DNA from: Sphingomonadales bacterium 32-65-25
GTDB taxonomy: Bacteria > Pseudomonadota > Alphaproteobacteria > Sphingomonadales > Sphingomonadaceae
Assembly: GCA_002280855.1 (NCBI GenBank)
Contig: NCEU01000005.1
Span: forward strand, 186,001 to 250,000
Length of the DNA: 64,000 bases
Reading direction: 5' to 3'
Below, in pieces: positions 44,754-53,846 of the stretch (position 1 is the first letter of the stretch; every line of letters begins with the position of its first letter). The position numbers and the translations under genes were made by a program. The notes beneath the pieces are model-generated. The model had not been told where the DNA came from, searched no databases, and saw only the letters and a list, made by a program, of their open reading frames with translations.

Positions 44754-45248
44754 TCAGCGGCCCATCAGCCATTCGCCCAGCGTGCGCCCGAACGGCAAGG
44801 TGAACAGGCCGGCGATCAACAGACTGCCGATCACCAGGCCACGGATATTGCCTTCATGCCCGGCCCGGTCATGCCGGCGTGCCTTCAGCACCGCCTGCGG
44901 CACCGAAATGGCCACAAACAGGCTGATGGCGTGGATGGGCGAAAAATCGCCCACGAACACGCCGCCCAACTGCCGCGAGCCGGCATTGAAACACAAGGTG
45001 AGCAGCGCGTTGCCCAGCATCAGCGCCGCCCAGATGCGGCCCAGCAGGCGATGGCGCGCTGTGCCCTTTGGCCCCAACAGCATCGGCACGGTTATGCCCA
45101 TGATGATGATCATGCTGGCCAGGTGGATCTGCACCAGCAGCGGCAGGGCCGGAAACTGGCTGGCACCGCGCACCACCGCCACCAGCACCACGGCCAGCAG
45201 TGCCGTGGTGGCCACGGCCAGATTGCGGTTGGACAATAACGACGCCAT
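44754..45248 (-). CDS. DUF2306-like membrane protein
   Basis: A 164-residue protein with four transmembrane helices: [52 protein letters not shown] and [18 protein letters not shown]. The loop [16 protein letters not shown] carries the His/Arg-rich motif common in DUF2306. Function unknown. A GGGGGT stretch precedes the ATG at 45248. It is convergent with the AraC-type regulator, ending one base after that gene's stop. Confidence 0.78.
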   Translation of the reverse strand: MASLLSNRNLAVATTALLAVVLVAVVRGASQFPALPLLVQIHLASMIIIMGITVPMLLGPKGTARHRLLGRIWAALMLGNALLTLCFNAGSRQLGGVFVGDFSPIHAISLFVAISVPQAVLKARRHDRAGHEGNIRGLVIGSLLIAGLFTLPFGRTLGEWLMGR

Positions 45249-45329
45249 CACACCCCCCGATCTGAAGCCCCGGTGTCGCCGCGCAACCGGTGCGGCGCAA
45301 GCTGTTTTACGCTGCGGCCAATTTGCGAT

Positions 45330-46703
45330 ATGGCCCGCGCGATGAACAACGATGCCTTCCCGACCAATTACGATAGCAGCGACAACGGGGCGCTGCCTGC
45401 GGACGTGATGCCCATCCCCGGCCTGTCTGATCCGATGGTGCTGCCGCGCAAGCCCGTGACGCGTGCCGATGGCAAGCGGGCACTGATCGGCCTGTCGAAA
45501 GATCAACTGCGCGCCGCGCTGGCCGAGATTGGCTTGCCGGCCAAGCAAGTGAACATGCGCGCCAGCCAGGTGTGGCACTGGCTTTATCATCGCGGTGTCA
45601 CCGAAGTTTCGGCAATGGCCAATATCGCCAAGGACACGCGCGCGCTGCTGGATGACCATTTCGTCGTTGGCCGCCCGGAAGTGGTGACGGCGCAAGTATC
45701 GAGCGACGGCACCCGCAAATGGCTGCTGCGCTTCGGCGACGGCGAGGAAGCCGAATGCGTGTTCATTCCCGATGCCTGGCGCGGCACGCTGTGCGTGTCT
45801 TCGCAGGTCGGCTGCACATTGAATTGCCGGTTCTGCCACACCGGCACGATGAAGCTGGTGCGCAACCTCACCGCCGCCGAAATCGTGGGCCAAGTCATGC
45901 TGGCCCGCGATGCGCTGGGGGAATGGCCAGGCGCGACACCGGTTCCGATCACCCGGCCCGCGAACAGCGATGCAGCCGATGACCTGGATGAAGATGATGT
46001 GCCGTGGATCCCCGGCGCGCACAATGCGGGCAGCAATTACACGGCCGAAGGCCGCATGCTCACCAACATCGTGATGATGGGCATGGGCGAGCCGCTCTAC
46101 AATTTCGACAATGTGCGGGATGCGCTGCAGATCGTCATGGATGGTGATGGCTTGGGGCTTTCGAAGCGCCGCATCACGCTGTCGACCAGTGGCGTGGTGC
46201 CGATGATGGTGCGCGCCGGCAAGGAGATCGGCGTCAATCTCGCTGTGTCGCTGCACGCCGTCACCAAGGAAATCCGCGACGAGATCGTGCCGATCAACAA
46301 GAAATACGGAATCGAGCAATTGCTGCAGGCCTGCGCCGATTATCCCGGCGTCAACAACGCCCGGCGTATCACCTTCGAATATGTGATGCTGGCCGGCAAG
46401 AACGACAGCAACGAGGATGCGCACGAACTGGTGCGGCTGATCCGCAAATATCGCCTGCCGGCCAAGGTGAACCTGATCCCGTTCAACCCGTGGCCGGGCA
46501 GCATCTATGAATGTTCGTCGCAGGAGCGCATCCGCGCCTTTTCCGATATCATCTTCAAGGCCGGCATCTCCGCCCCGGTGCGCACGCCGCGCGGGCGGGA
46601 CATCATGGCAGCGTGTGGCCAGCTGAAATCGGCGTCGGAAAAAATCAGCCGGGCGGAACTCGACAAGCGCGCGGCAGAGAAGGAATTGGGCTGGGTGGAT
46701 TGA
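45330..46703 (+). CDS. rlmN: Dual-specificity RNA methyltransferase RlmN
   Basis: Radical SAM enzyme that makes 2-methyladenosine in 23S rRNA (A2503) and some tRNAs. The 457-residue product has the N-terminal helical domain ([14 protein letters not shown]) and the CxxxCxxC cluster in [42 protein letters not shown] and the C-terminal catalytic cysteine region IMAACGQL follow. An acidic insertion of about 35 residues (around [16 protein letters not shown]) lies between the cluster domain and NIVMMG. The start may be 45330 or 45342. Confidence 0.94.
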   Translation: MARAMNNDAFPTNYDSSDNGALPADVMPIPGLSDPMVLPRKPVTRADGKRALIGLSKDQLRAALAEIGLPAKQVNMRASQVWHWLYHRGVTEVSAMANIAKDTRALLDDHFVVGRPEVVTAQVSSDGTRKWLLRFGDGEEAECVFIPDAWRGTLCVSSQVGCTLNCRFCHTGTMKLVRNLTAAEIVGQVMLARDALGEWPGATPVPITRPANSDAADDLDEDDVPWIPGAHNAGSNYTAEGRMLTNIVMMGMGEPLYNFDNVRDALQIVMDGDGLGLSKRRITLSTSGVVPMMVRAGKEIGVNLAVSLHAVTKEIRDEIVPINKKYGIEQLLQACADYPGVNNARRITFEYVMLAGKNDSNEDAHELVRLIRKYRLPAKVNLIPFNPWPGSIYECSSQERIRAFSDIIFKAGISAPVRTPRGRDIMAACGQLKSASEKISRAELDKRAAEKELGWVD

Positions 46704-46710
46704 GACCAAG

Positions 46711-46754
46711 CACAATCTGCTCCCCTCCCGCTTGCGGGAGGGGCTGGGGGTGGG
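46711..46754 (+). repeat. Left 44-bp inverted repeat flanking the DUF559 gene
   Basis: It contains a perfect 10-bp hairpin CCCCTCCCGC-TT-GCGGGAGGGG followed by a G-rich TGGGGGTGGG tail. It is the inverted counterpart of 47127-47170 with 42 of 44 matches. It begins 8 nt after the rlmN stop codon. Confidence 0.9.
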
Positions 46755-46760
46755 AACAGC

Positions 46761-47114
46761 CTAACCTTCAATCGCCGCCACAATCTGCCGGACGACACCA
46801 TCCAGGTCCTGATCGATTGCCCAGTTTGGAATTCGCAGCACGAGATAGCCTCGCGCCAGAAGATCAGCATCGCGCCGGGCATCGCGATCGACATCGTGGC
46901 AATTACCATCCAGTTCCACGATCAACTTCTGCTGCCTGCACACAAAATCCGCAATCCATGGTCCAATGCTGATCTGACGGCTGAACTTGTGACCGCAGCC
47001 ACTGTTGCGCAGACGGGTCCACAGCAGGGCTTCGTGGCGGGTACCGTTGGTACGCAGGTCTCGGGCGCGGGCGAGTTGCTGGGGTGGAATGCTGCGGGGG
47101 ATACGGCCGGGCAT
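46761..47114 (-). CDS. DUF559 (Vsr-like) endonuclease-domain protein
   Basis: A 117-residue PD-(D/E)xK-type protein. LRTNGTRHEALLWTRLRNSGCGHKFSRQISIGPWIADFVC and LIVELDGNCHD match the DUF559 restriction-endonuclease-like fold, with the metal-site Asp in ADF and Glu in VELDG. RRDADLLARGYLVLRIPNW closes the domain. Substrate and role are unknown. It lies between 44-bp inverted repeats, starting 13 nt from one and ending 7 nt from the other. By eye it is less GC-rich than rlmN and cfa beside it, which suits a mobile cassette. Confidence 0.88.
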   Translation of the reverse strand: MPGRIPRSIPPQQLARARDLRTNGTRHEALLWTRLRNSGCGHKFSRQISIGPWIADFVCRQQKLIVELDGNCHDVDRDARRDADLLARGYLVLRIPNWAIDQDLDGVVRQIVAAIEG

Positions 47115-47126
47115 GGGGTGATCATG

Positions 47127-47170
47127 CCCACCCCCAACCCCTCCCGCAAGCGGGAGGGGAGCAGACTGTG
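47127..47170 (-). repeat. Right 44-bp inverted repeat flanking the DUF559 gene
   Basis: Reverse-complement copy of 46711-46754 with two mismatches, again with the hairpin CCCCTCCCGC-TT-GCGGGAGGGG. It lies immediately upstream of the DUF559 start, so it sits in that gene's promoter or leader region. It ends 6 nt before the cfa stop codon. Confidence 0.9.
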
Positions 47171-47176
47171 GGCGCT

Positions 47177-48400
47177 TTACGGCGCGCCGCCCGGCAAGCC
47201 CTTCTCCACATCACGCATATAATCACGGGCAAGCGGCAGCGCATCCCGGCGCTTGGTCATCTGCACTTGCACGTTCATGTGGCCGTCATTGGTAAAGGCG
47301 CACCAGGCCGACGCCAGGTAGAACATCCACATGCGATAGAAGCGTGCGTCGTAAACCGCGGTGATCGCCGCTTCCTGCGCGGCGCAGCGGTCATACCAGG
47401 CCTTCAGCGTGTGGGCATAATGCAAGCGCAGCACTTCAATATCGGTGATCCACAGCCAGGCCCGCTCCACCGCCGGCACGATCTGCGACAAGGCCGGGGC
47501 ATAGCCGCCGGGGAAGATATATTTCGCCGTCCATGGATCGGTGGCGCCCGGCCCGTCGGCACGCGCGATGGTGTGCAGCAACGCCACGCCGTCGGTGGCC
47601 AGCAGCCGCTCCACCGTATCAAAGAACTGCTGGTAATGCGGCAGGCCGACATGTTCGAACATGCCAACCGAGACGATGCGATCAAACTGCCCGCTCATCT
47701 GGCGATAGTCGATCAGCTGATAGTCAACGCCGGTCAGCCCCTGCCGTTCGGCTTCGGCGCGGGCATATTTCAACTGCTCTTCCGAAAGCGTGATGCCGGT
47801 CACATGGGCACCCGAAACCTTGTGCAGGTAGCGCGCCAGCCCGCCCCAGCCGCAGCCGATATCGAGCACGTGTTGCCCCGGCTTCAGATCGAGCTTGGCC
47901 GCGATATGCGCCAGCTTGGCCTCCTGCGCCGCGTCCAGCGAGGTGATGCCCGGCCGCCAATAGGCGCAGCTATATTGCCGGTGCGGATCGAGGAACAGAT
48001 CGTAGAGCCGATCATCAAGGTCATAATGATGGGCGACATTGCGCTTGGATCGGCGCTCGAAATTGATCCCGTCCCACCACGCCGCCAACTTTGCCTGCCG
48101 CCACAGCGCAAAGCGCACCGGATTGTCGCGTTCCCAGCGCAGATTGTGGGTGACGAGATCGAGCAGGGCAAGAATATCGCCCTGCTCCACGACCAGCCGG
48201 CCATCCATGAAGGCCTCGCCCGCGCCGAGCGCCGGATTGAGCGCGATGGCGCGCGCCGTGGCGTTGCTGGCCACGCGGATGTGAACCGGCGCGCGCGTGG
48301 CGCTGGGCTTGCCATAGCGCCGCTCGGCGCCGGCCGGGTCGATCACGACCAGCTCGCCATCCTGCATGAAGCGCTTGAAGAGGCGATCAAACAGCCACAT
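47177..48400 (-). CDS. cfa: Cyclopropane-fatty-acyl-phospholipid synthase
   Basis: Methylates unsaturated acyl chains of membrane phospholipids using SAM. The 407-residue product has an N-terminal lipid-binding domain (RRYG...FMDGRLVVEQGDILALLDLV) and NVAHHYDLDDRLYDLFLD. The SAM motif is VLDIGCGWGGLARYL, followed by TLSEEQLKYA, FDRIVSVGMFEHVG and FIFPGGYAP-like residues (KYIFPGGYAPAL). The ATG at 48400 begins MWLFDRLFKRFM. The gene is monocistronic; its stop lies beside the DUF559-flanking repeat. Confidence 0.93.
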   Translation of the reverse strand: MWLFDRLFKRFMQDGELVVIDPAGAERRYGKPSATRAPVHIRVASNATARAIALNPALGAGEAFMDGRLVVEQGDILALLDLVTHNLRWERDNPVRFALWRQAKLAAWWDGINFERRSKRNVAHHYDLDDRLYDLFLDPHRQYSCAYWRPGITSLDAAQEAKLAHIAAKLDLKPGQHVLDIGCGWGGLARYLHKVSGAHVTGITLSEEQLKYARAEAERQGLTGVDYQLIDYRQMSGQFDRIVSVGMFEHVGLPHYQQFFDTVERLLATDGVALLHTIARADGPGATDPWTAKYIFPGGYAPALSQIVPAVERAWLWITDIEVLRLHYAHTLKAWYDRCAAQEAAITAVYDARFYRMWMFYLASAWCAFTNDGHMNVQVQMTKRRDALPLARDYMRDVEKGLPGGAP

Positions 48401-48455
48401 GCTGGCAGACTGCCAAAGCTGCCGGCAAGGTCAAGTCAGGGGTTTGACGTGGTGG

Positions 48456-48998
48456 TCAGGTGCGCGCCACACTCACCATCGCTGGGCGCAGCAGGCGATC
48501 GCGGATCGTCCAGCCACTGGCCAGTTCGGCCACCACGCTGCCCGCGTCCATGTCGCTTTCCACCTCCAGCATCGCCTGATGGCGATTGGGATCAAGCGGT
48601 TCACCGGCGGTGATTTCAATCCGGGCAATTCCTTGCCGGCCAAAGATCGCCAGCAATTCGCGCTCGGTCGCTTCGATGCCGGCGCGCACATTGTCAAAGC
48701 CCTCGGCCGGCAGCGACGCGACGGCGCGACGCAGATTTTCGGCCACCGCCAGCATGTCGCGGGCAAAGCCGGTGACAGCATATTGTGTGGCTTCCGCCTT
48801 GTCGCGCTCCAGCCGGCGGCGGGTATTTTCCATATCCGCCATGGTGCGCAGCACGCGATCCTTCAGATCGGCGATTTCCTGGTCCTTGGCCAGCAGCGCT
48901 TCGGCCAGATCGATCTCCGGTGCGGCCGCTTCGGGCGCTTCGTTTTCCGGGGTTTCGGTGTTTTCGGTCGTGCCAGAGTTTTCGGTTGTGTCTGTCAT
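48456..48998 (-). CDS. grpE: Nucleotide exchange factor GrpE
   Basis: Releases ADP from DnaK. The 180-residue product has an acidic disordered N-terminus (residues 1-25), a long coiled coil (LAEALLAKDQEIADLKDRVLRTMADMENTRRRLERDKAEA) and the C-terminal beta domain with EPLDPNRHQAMLEVESD and the closing WTIRDRLLRPAMVSVA. The start overlaps the hrcA stop by ATGA, so repressor and chaperone cofactor are co-translated. Confidence 0.95.
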   Translation of the reverse strand: MTDTTENSGTTENTETPENEAPEAAAPEIDLAEALLAKDQEIADLKDRVLRTMADMENTRRRLERDKAEATQYAVTGFARDMLAVAENLRRAVASLPAEGFDNVRAGIEATERELLAIFGRQGIARIEITAGEPLDPNRHQAMLEVESDMDAGSVVAELASGWTIRDRLLRPAMVSVART

Positions 48999-50044
48999 GA
49001 TACCAGTCTGCTCAGGGTTCGGGCGGTGTAATCCACCATGGGGATGACGCGTGCATAGTTCAACCGCGTCGGCCCGATAACCCCCACAACGCCGATCACC
49101 TTGCCATCGTTCCCGCGATAGGGTGCGGCAATGACGCTGGACCCCGACAACGAGAACAGGCGCGATTCGGCGCCAATGAAGATGCGGGTGGATTCGGCAT
49201 TGCGGGCGCGATCGAGCAGGCGGATCAGCTCGGCCTTATCTTCCAGATCATCCAGCAACTGGCGCACGCGCTCCACATCCACCGCGTCTTCGACCAGATT
49301 GGCCTGGCCGCGCACGATCAGCACCGGGCGGGCGGCGGCATCGGATGACCAAGCCGCCAGCCCGGCCGCCACGGCGGTTTGGGTGAGCGTATCCAGCATG
49401 GCACGATCGCGGGCGATTTCCTGATCCATCCGCACCATGGCTTCGGCCAGGGTGAGCCCCGCCAGCCGCGTGCTGATATAATTGGCTGCCGCCTCGAGGC
49501 TGGCCGGCAGCACACCGGGCGGCAGATCGAGCAGGCGGTTTTCGACGCTGCCATCGGCACCGACCAGCACCACCAGCGCGCGAGTGGGGGACAGCGGCAC
49601 GAAACTGATCTGGCGGATGATCAGCTCGCGCGCCGGCACCAGCACCAGCCCGGCGCACTGCGACAGGCCCGACAGCGCGGCGGTGGTGCGTGTCAGCGCC
49701 TCCTCCATCGCCACGCCCGGTGCCAGCCCGGCTTCCAGCGCGGCGCGCTCATCCTGCGACGGTTCGGCGGCCTGCATCATGCCATCAACGAACATCCTGA
49801 GGCCGAGCTCGGTCGGGAGCCGCCCGGCGGATGTGTGCGGCGCGGCCAGGAGGCCGAGTTCCTCCAGATCCTGCATGACATTGCGGATCGAGGCCGGCGA
49901 CAGGCCCAACCCGCCTTTTGAAAGCGTGCGGCTGCCCACCGGCGCACCCGACACCAGATAGGCATCGACAATCTGCCGGAAAATCTCGCGCGCTCGCGTG
50001 TTGAGCTCGGCCAGCGCCAAGGTCTGCTGGTTCGTTGGCTGCAT
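48995..50044 (-). CDS. hrcA: Heat-inducible transcription repressor HrcA
   Basis: Repressor of CIRCE-controlled chaperone genes such as groESL. The 349-residue product has the winged helix LNTRAREIFRQIVDAYLVSGAPVGSRTLSKGGLGLSPASIRNVMQDLEELGLL, followed by HTSAGRLPTELGLRMFVD. The C-terminal end is IGVVGVIGPTRLNYARVIPMVDYTARTLSRL. No CIRCE element is visible in the 100-bp spacer to rph, so its own transcription is probably not HrcA-controlled. It is divergent from rph, a common arrangement in alphaproteobacteria. Confidence 0.95.
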   Translation of the reverse strand: MQPTNQQTLALAELNTRAREIFRQIVDAYLVSGAPVGSRTLSKGGLGLSPASIRNVMQDLEELGLLAAPHTSAGRLPTELGLRMFVDGMMQAAEPSQDERAALEAGLAPGVAMEEALTRTTAALSGLSQCAGLVLVPARELIIRQISFVPLSPTRALVVLVGADGSVENRLLDLPPGVLPASLEAAANYISTRLAGLTLAEAMVRMDQEIARDRAMLDTLTQTAVAAGLAAWSSDAAARPVLIVRGQANLVEDAVDVERVRQLLDDLEDKAELIRLLDRARNAESTRIFIGAESRLFSLSGSSVIAAPYRGNDGKVIGVVGVIGPTRLNYARVIPMVDYTARTLSRLVS

Positions 50045-50147
50045 GGGCGCAATCTAAGGTGCGTGGGCACGCGGCGCAATGGGCGCTTCCCTTCGGAGCC
50101 CCCACGCAATAAGGCCCACCCAACAGTAATCAGGAAAGACACGCCCC

Positions 50148-50864
50148 ATGCGCCCATCAGGCCGCGCCCCCGATCAGATGCGCACCATCGAGATGATCCC
50201 CGGCTTTTCCGCCCACGCCGAAGGCTCGTGCTTGGTCAAGTTCGGCAACACCCATGTGCTGGTAACGGCCAGCGTGGAAGACCGGGTGCCGCCGTGGCTG
50301 CGCGGTGGCGGCAAGGGCTGGGTGACGGCCGAATATGGCATGCTGCCGCGCGCCACCCACACCCGCGGCCAGCGCGAAGCTGCCAAGGGCAAGCAATCGG
50401 GCCGCACCCAGGAAATCCAGCGCCTCATCGGGCGCTCCTTGCGCGCTGTCACCGATCTGACGCTGCTCGGCGAACGCCAGATCACGCTGGATTGCGACGT
50501 AATCCAGGCCGATGGCGGCACCCGCACCGCGGCGATCTCCGGTGCCTGGGTGGCCCTGCGCCTTGCCATCGATGCGATCCACGCCAAGACGCCGCTGGCC
50601 GGCGATCCGCTCAGCCTTCAGGTCGCGGCGATTTCGTGCGGGATCTACAATGGCAATCCGGTGCTCGATCTTGATTATATCGAGGACAGCGCCGCCGGCA
50701 CCGACGCCAATTTCGTGCTGACCAATCAGGCCGGCATCGTGGAAGTGCAAGGCACCGCCGAGGGCGAACCGTTCGACGAGGAAGCGCTGCTGCGCCTGCT
50801 GCGTTTGGCCCGCATCGGCTGCAACGAGGTGTTCGCCGCCCAGCTGAAGGCGGTCGGCCGGTGA
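50148..50864 (+). CDS. rph: Ribonuclease PH
   Basis: Phosphorolytic 3'-5' exoribonuclease trimming tRNA precursors. The 238-residue product has the N-terminal [16 protein letters not shown], the conserved [35 protein letters not shown] with phosphate-binding residues, [19 protein letters not shown], and [19 protein letters not shown]. It heads rph-rdgB-hemW, coupled by GTGA and ATGA overlaps. Confidence 0.96.
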   Translation: MRPSGRAPDQMRTIEMIPGFSAHAEGSCLVKFGNTHVLVTASVEDRVPPWLRGGGKGWVTAEYGMLPRATHTRGQREAAKGKQSGRTQEIQRLIGRSLRAVTDLTLLGERQITLDCDVIQADGGTRTAAISGAWVALRLAIDAIHAKTPLAGDPLSLQVAAISCGIYNGNPVLDLDYIEDSAAGTDANFVLTNQAGIVEVQGTAEGEPFDEEALLRLLRLARIGCNEVFAAQLKAVGR

Positions 50865-51457
50865 GGCAGCTGCTGCCGGGCCGGCTGGTGCTGGCCACGC
50901 ACAATCCCGGCAAGGTGGTGGAACTGGCCGAACTTTTGGCGCCGCACGGGCTGGACGTGGTATCGGCCGGCGAACTCGGCTTGCCGGAACCGGACGAGAC
51001 GGAAACGAGCTTCATTGGCAATGCCCGGCTGAAGGCGCTGTCGGCAGCCACGCTGAGCGGCCTGCCGGCGATTGCCGATGACAGCGGGCTGTGTGTTGAT
51101 GGTCTGGATGGCGCGCCGGGGATTTATTCGGCGCGCTGGGCTGGGCCGGGCAAGGACTTCACTGTCGCCATGGCGCGGGTGAACGATGAACTGGGCGCGC
51201 AGTCCCGCACCGCTCATTTCATCTGCGCGCTGTGCGTGGCCTGGCCCGATGGCCACACCGAGGTGGTCGAAGGTCGGGTTGACGGCACGCTGGTGTGGCC
51301 GCCGCGCGGGGGCAACGGCTTCGGCTATGATCCGATGTTCCTGATGGACGGCAAGGCGCAAACCTATGGCGAAATGCCTCGCGCCGAGAAGGAAGAAGAC
51401 AACCATCGCGCCCGGGCCTTCCGGCAGTTGGACGCGCTGTTGCCGCCGGTGGCATGA
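50861..51457 (+). CDS. rdgB: XTP/dITP diphosphatase (RdgB/HAM1)
   Basis: House-cleaning pyrophosphatase removing dITP, XTP and related non-canonical nucleotides. The 198-residue product has [36 protein letters not shown] with the metal ligands, [25 protein letters not shown], and the specificity-pocket region [10 protein letters not shown] and [14 protein letters not shown]. The start is GTG at 50861, overlapping the rph stop. HemW follows with an ATGA overlap. Confidence 0.95.
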   Translation: MRQLLPGRLVLATHNPGKVVELAELLAPHGLDVVSAGELGLPEPDETETSFIGNARLKALSAATLSGLPAIADDSGLCVDGLDGAPGIYSARWAGPGKDFTVAMARVNDELGAQSRTAHFICALCVAWPDGHTEVVEGRVDGTLVWPPRGGNGFGYDPMFLMDGKAQTYGEMPRAEKEEDNHRARAFRQLDALLPPVA

Positions 51458-52599
51458 CAGACTCGACCCCTGTCGCGCTGTACGTCCACTGGCCGTTCTG
51501 CGTCACCAAATGCCCCTATTGCGATTTCAACAGCCATGTCCGCGAGACGGTGGACCAGGCCGCATGGCAGGCCGCCCTCCTCGCTGATCTGGCCTTTGAA
51601 GCCGCCCGCCTGCCCGGCCGCCGGCTGGCCAGCATCTTCTTTGGCGGCGGCACCCCCAGCCTGATGCCACCCGCCACCGTGGCCGCCATCATCGAAGCGG
51701 CCTGCCGGCACTGGACGCCGGAACCCGATCTTGAAATCACGCTGGAAGCCAATCCGTCGAGCGTCGAGGCTGGCCGCTTCGCCGGTTTTGCCAGCGCCGG
51801 GGTGAACCGGCTGAGCCTTGGTGTTCAGTCCCTCGACGATGCGGCGCTCAAACTGCTTGGCCGCCCGCACGACGTCGCCGCCGCGCTGGCGGCGCTTGAT
51901 GTCGCGCAAGCCACCTTCGGCCGGGTGAGCTTCGATCTCATCTATGATCGGCCCGGCATGACCCAGGAAAGCTGGCAGGCCGAACTTTCCCGCGCGCTCG
52001 GCTTCGGCACCACGCATCTGTCGCTCTACCAGCTCACCATCGAACCCGGCACGCGCTTTGCCGCCCTGCACGCGCGCGGCCAACTGGTGATGCCCGACGA
52101 GGATACCAGCGCTGATCTGTTCGCCATGACGCAGGCAATAACGGCGGCGGCTGGTGTGCCGGCTTATGAAATCTCCAACCACGCCGCCCCCGGCATGGAG
52201 AGCCGCCACAATCTCACCTATTGGCGCTATGGCGATTATGCCGGCATCGGCCCGGGCGCGCACGGCCGCCGCGAAGGCGTTGCCACGCTCAGACGCAAGA
52301 AGCCGGAGCACTGGCTGGTTGGCGTGAATGACAGCGGCCACGGCATGGAAAGCGAGACGCTGCTGACAGTGCCTGAACGCACCACCGAGGCGCTGGTGAT
52401 GGGGCTGCGCCTTGCGGAAGGACTGGACTCGGCGCGCTTTGCCGCCCGTTCCGGCACGGCCCTGGCCGACGCGGTGAAGCCCGATGCCGTCGCCCGACTG
52501 GTCGAACAGGGATTGCTGATCAGCGACTCGCGCGGCCTGCGGCTCACGGCCGCCGGCTGGCCACTGGCCAACGCGGTACTGGCCGAAATCGCGCGTTAG
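51454..52599 (+). CDS. hemW: Radical SAM heme chaperone HemW
   Basis: HemN-like radical SAM protein that delivers heme rather than acting as coproporphyrinogen oxidase. The 381-residue product has [19 protein letters not shown] with CxxxCxxC and no fourth HemN cysteine after CPYCDF. The SAM region is [11 protein letters not shown], followed by [10 protein letters not shown] and [35 protein letters not shown] precedes the C-terminal winged-helix domain. Its TAG stop overlaps the TAA of the convergent lipoprotein gene. Confidence 0.93.
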   Translation: MTDSTPVALYVHWPFCVTKCPYCDFNSHVRETVDQAAWQAALLADLAFEAARLPGRRLASIFFGGGTPSLMPPATVAAIIEAACRHWTPEPDLEITLEANPSSVEAGRFAGFASAGVNRLSLGVQSLDDAALKLLGRPHDVAAALAALDVAQATFGRVSFDLIYDRPGMTQESWQAELSRALGFGTTHLSLYQLTIEPGTRFAALHARGQLVMPDEDTSADLFAMTQAITAAAGVPAYEISNHAAPGMESRHNLTYWRYGDYAGIGPGAHGRREGVATLRRKKPEHWLVGVNDSGHGMESETLLTVPERTTEALVMGLRLAEGLDSARFAARSGTALADAVKPDAVARLVEQGLLISDSRGLRLTAAGWPLANAVLAEIAR

Positions 52600-53846
52600 A
52601 AGCTGTTCGGGGCCGGTGAGACGGTGCCCGTGCCGAGCTGATCCACTTCCAGCGCCCGCTCTGCCACGCCCGACGGGGCAAAGCGGAAGGCGCCATCGAT
52701 GCCGGCAAAGCCATCGCGCGCCAGCAGCGCCGCGCGCGGGAACGGCTGACCCAGCGGCCAACGCGCGGCCAGGCTGGAGGCAAGCAGCACCGCATCATAA
52801 CCCAGCGAGGCCAGCCGCGACGGGTTGGTGCCATGCTTGGCACGGTAGCGCACGGCCAAGCTGTTGAAGCGCGCATCCGATACGGTGGCATAAAGCGCCC
52901 CCTTCAGCGCCGGCACGCGGGCCAGGCCGGGTTCATTGTTCCACAGCTCCGTGCCCAAAATCACCACCTGGCCCGGCGCTGCGCCAAAACGGGCCAACGG
53001 CTGCAGGAAACGCGCGGCGGCCGCGCCGGAATCGGCGATCATCAGCGCCTGGAACGGCACCGGCGCCAAGGCCCCGGCCACGCGGGCCACCGTGCCATCG
53101 GCGCGGATCTGCGGCTTGCCGCTGGCGCGCACCCGGGCATCATAGTTGGTCACCTGCGCCGCCGCTGCCGCCAGCTTGGCCGGATCGCGGGCATAGGAAA
53201 CAACGGCTGTGGATCGCCCACCCGAATCGTTCACCGCCTTTACGAACGCCAATTGCGCGCGCTGGCCATAGGCGCCCTGCGGCACCAGCGCGGCGAAGCG
53301 ATCAACACCGCGGCTACGCGCATAGGTGATCACCCGCGCAATCGCCTGGCCGGGCTGAAAGCCCAGCACGAACACATCACCGCCGGCCACGCCGGCGTCG
53401 TTGGAGAAAGACAGGATCGGCACCGGCCGGCCGGCCACCGCCGCCGTTACCGCCGGCACATCGCTGGCCAGTAGCGGCCCCAGGATCAGGCCGGCACCCG
53501 CCGCCATCGCCTTGGCTGCGGCTTCGCCCGCGCCGGGCGCCGTATCGAAACTGAGCAATTGCACCTGCGGCTTGCCAAGATCGGCCATGGCCAGCGCGGC
53601 GGCATTGGCGATGGATTCGCCCAGCGCTGCATTGGGACCGGTGAGCGGCACCAGCAGCGCCACCTTGTTCAGCCGGGCTTCCGGCAACGGCGCCGGTTTG
53701 GGCGCGGTCACCACGGGCGGCGGCGGCGCGGCCACCACGGTTGGCGCCTTTTTCGGCGTCGAACAGGCCGCCACCAGCAGCCCAAGCCCGATCACGCCGG
53801 CGCGAACCACTTGCCAGCCGCTTCCAACCCGGCTCTTGATAGCCAT
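52596..53846 (-). CDS. Penicillin-binding protein activator (LpoA-like lipoprotein)
   Basis: A 416-residue lipoprotein. The lipobox is GLLVAAC near residue 28, followed by a proline-rich linker (PPPPVVTAPKPAPLP). The body has a periplasmic binding-protein fold: VALLVPLTGPNAALGESIANAAALAM, SFDTAPGAGEAAAKAMAAGAGLILGPLLASD and a closing LASLGYDAVLLASSLA. This combination matches alphaproteobacterial LpoA/YraM-like activators of peptidoglycan synthases. AAGGAAGGG lies about 11 nt upstream, inside rsmI. It stands next to rsmI and yraN, as lpoA does in enterobacteria, which supports the call. Confidence 0.85.
   Translation of the reverse strand: MAIKSRVGSGWQVVRAGVIGLGLLVAACSTPKKAPTVVAAPPPPVVTAPKPAPLPEARLNKVALLVPLTGPNAALGESIANAAALAMADLGKPQVQLLSFDTAPGAGEAAAKAMAAGAGLILGPLLASDVPAVTAAVAGRPVPILSFSNDAGVAGGDVFVLGFQPGQAIARVITYARSRGVDRFAALVPQGAYGQRAQLAFVKAVNDSGGRSTAVVSYARDPAKLAAAAAQVTNYDARVRASGKPQIRADGTVARVAGALAPVPFQALMIADSGAAAARFLQPLARFGAAPGQVVILGTELWNNEPGLARVPALKGALYATVSDARFNSLAVRYRAKHGTNPSRLASLGYDAVLLASSLAARWPLGQPFPRAALLARDGFAGIDGAFRFAPSGVAERALEVDQLGTGTVSPAPNSF

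Noticed and set aside
50045..50147. CIRCE or RpoH-type heat-shock promoter between hrcA and rph
   Set aside because: No TTAGCACTC-N9-GAGTGCTAA dyad is present. A CCCAT motif exists, but no -35 lies at suitable spacing. The TGCGTGGG/CCCACGCA pair has a loop too large to interpret.
51454..52599. Coproporphyrinogen III dehydrogenase (HemN) for the radical SAM gene after rdgB
   Set aside because: It has only the CxxxCxxC triad without the additional HemN cysteine, is shorter than HemN, and sits in the usual rph-rdgB-hemW context.
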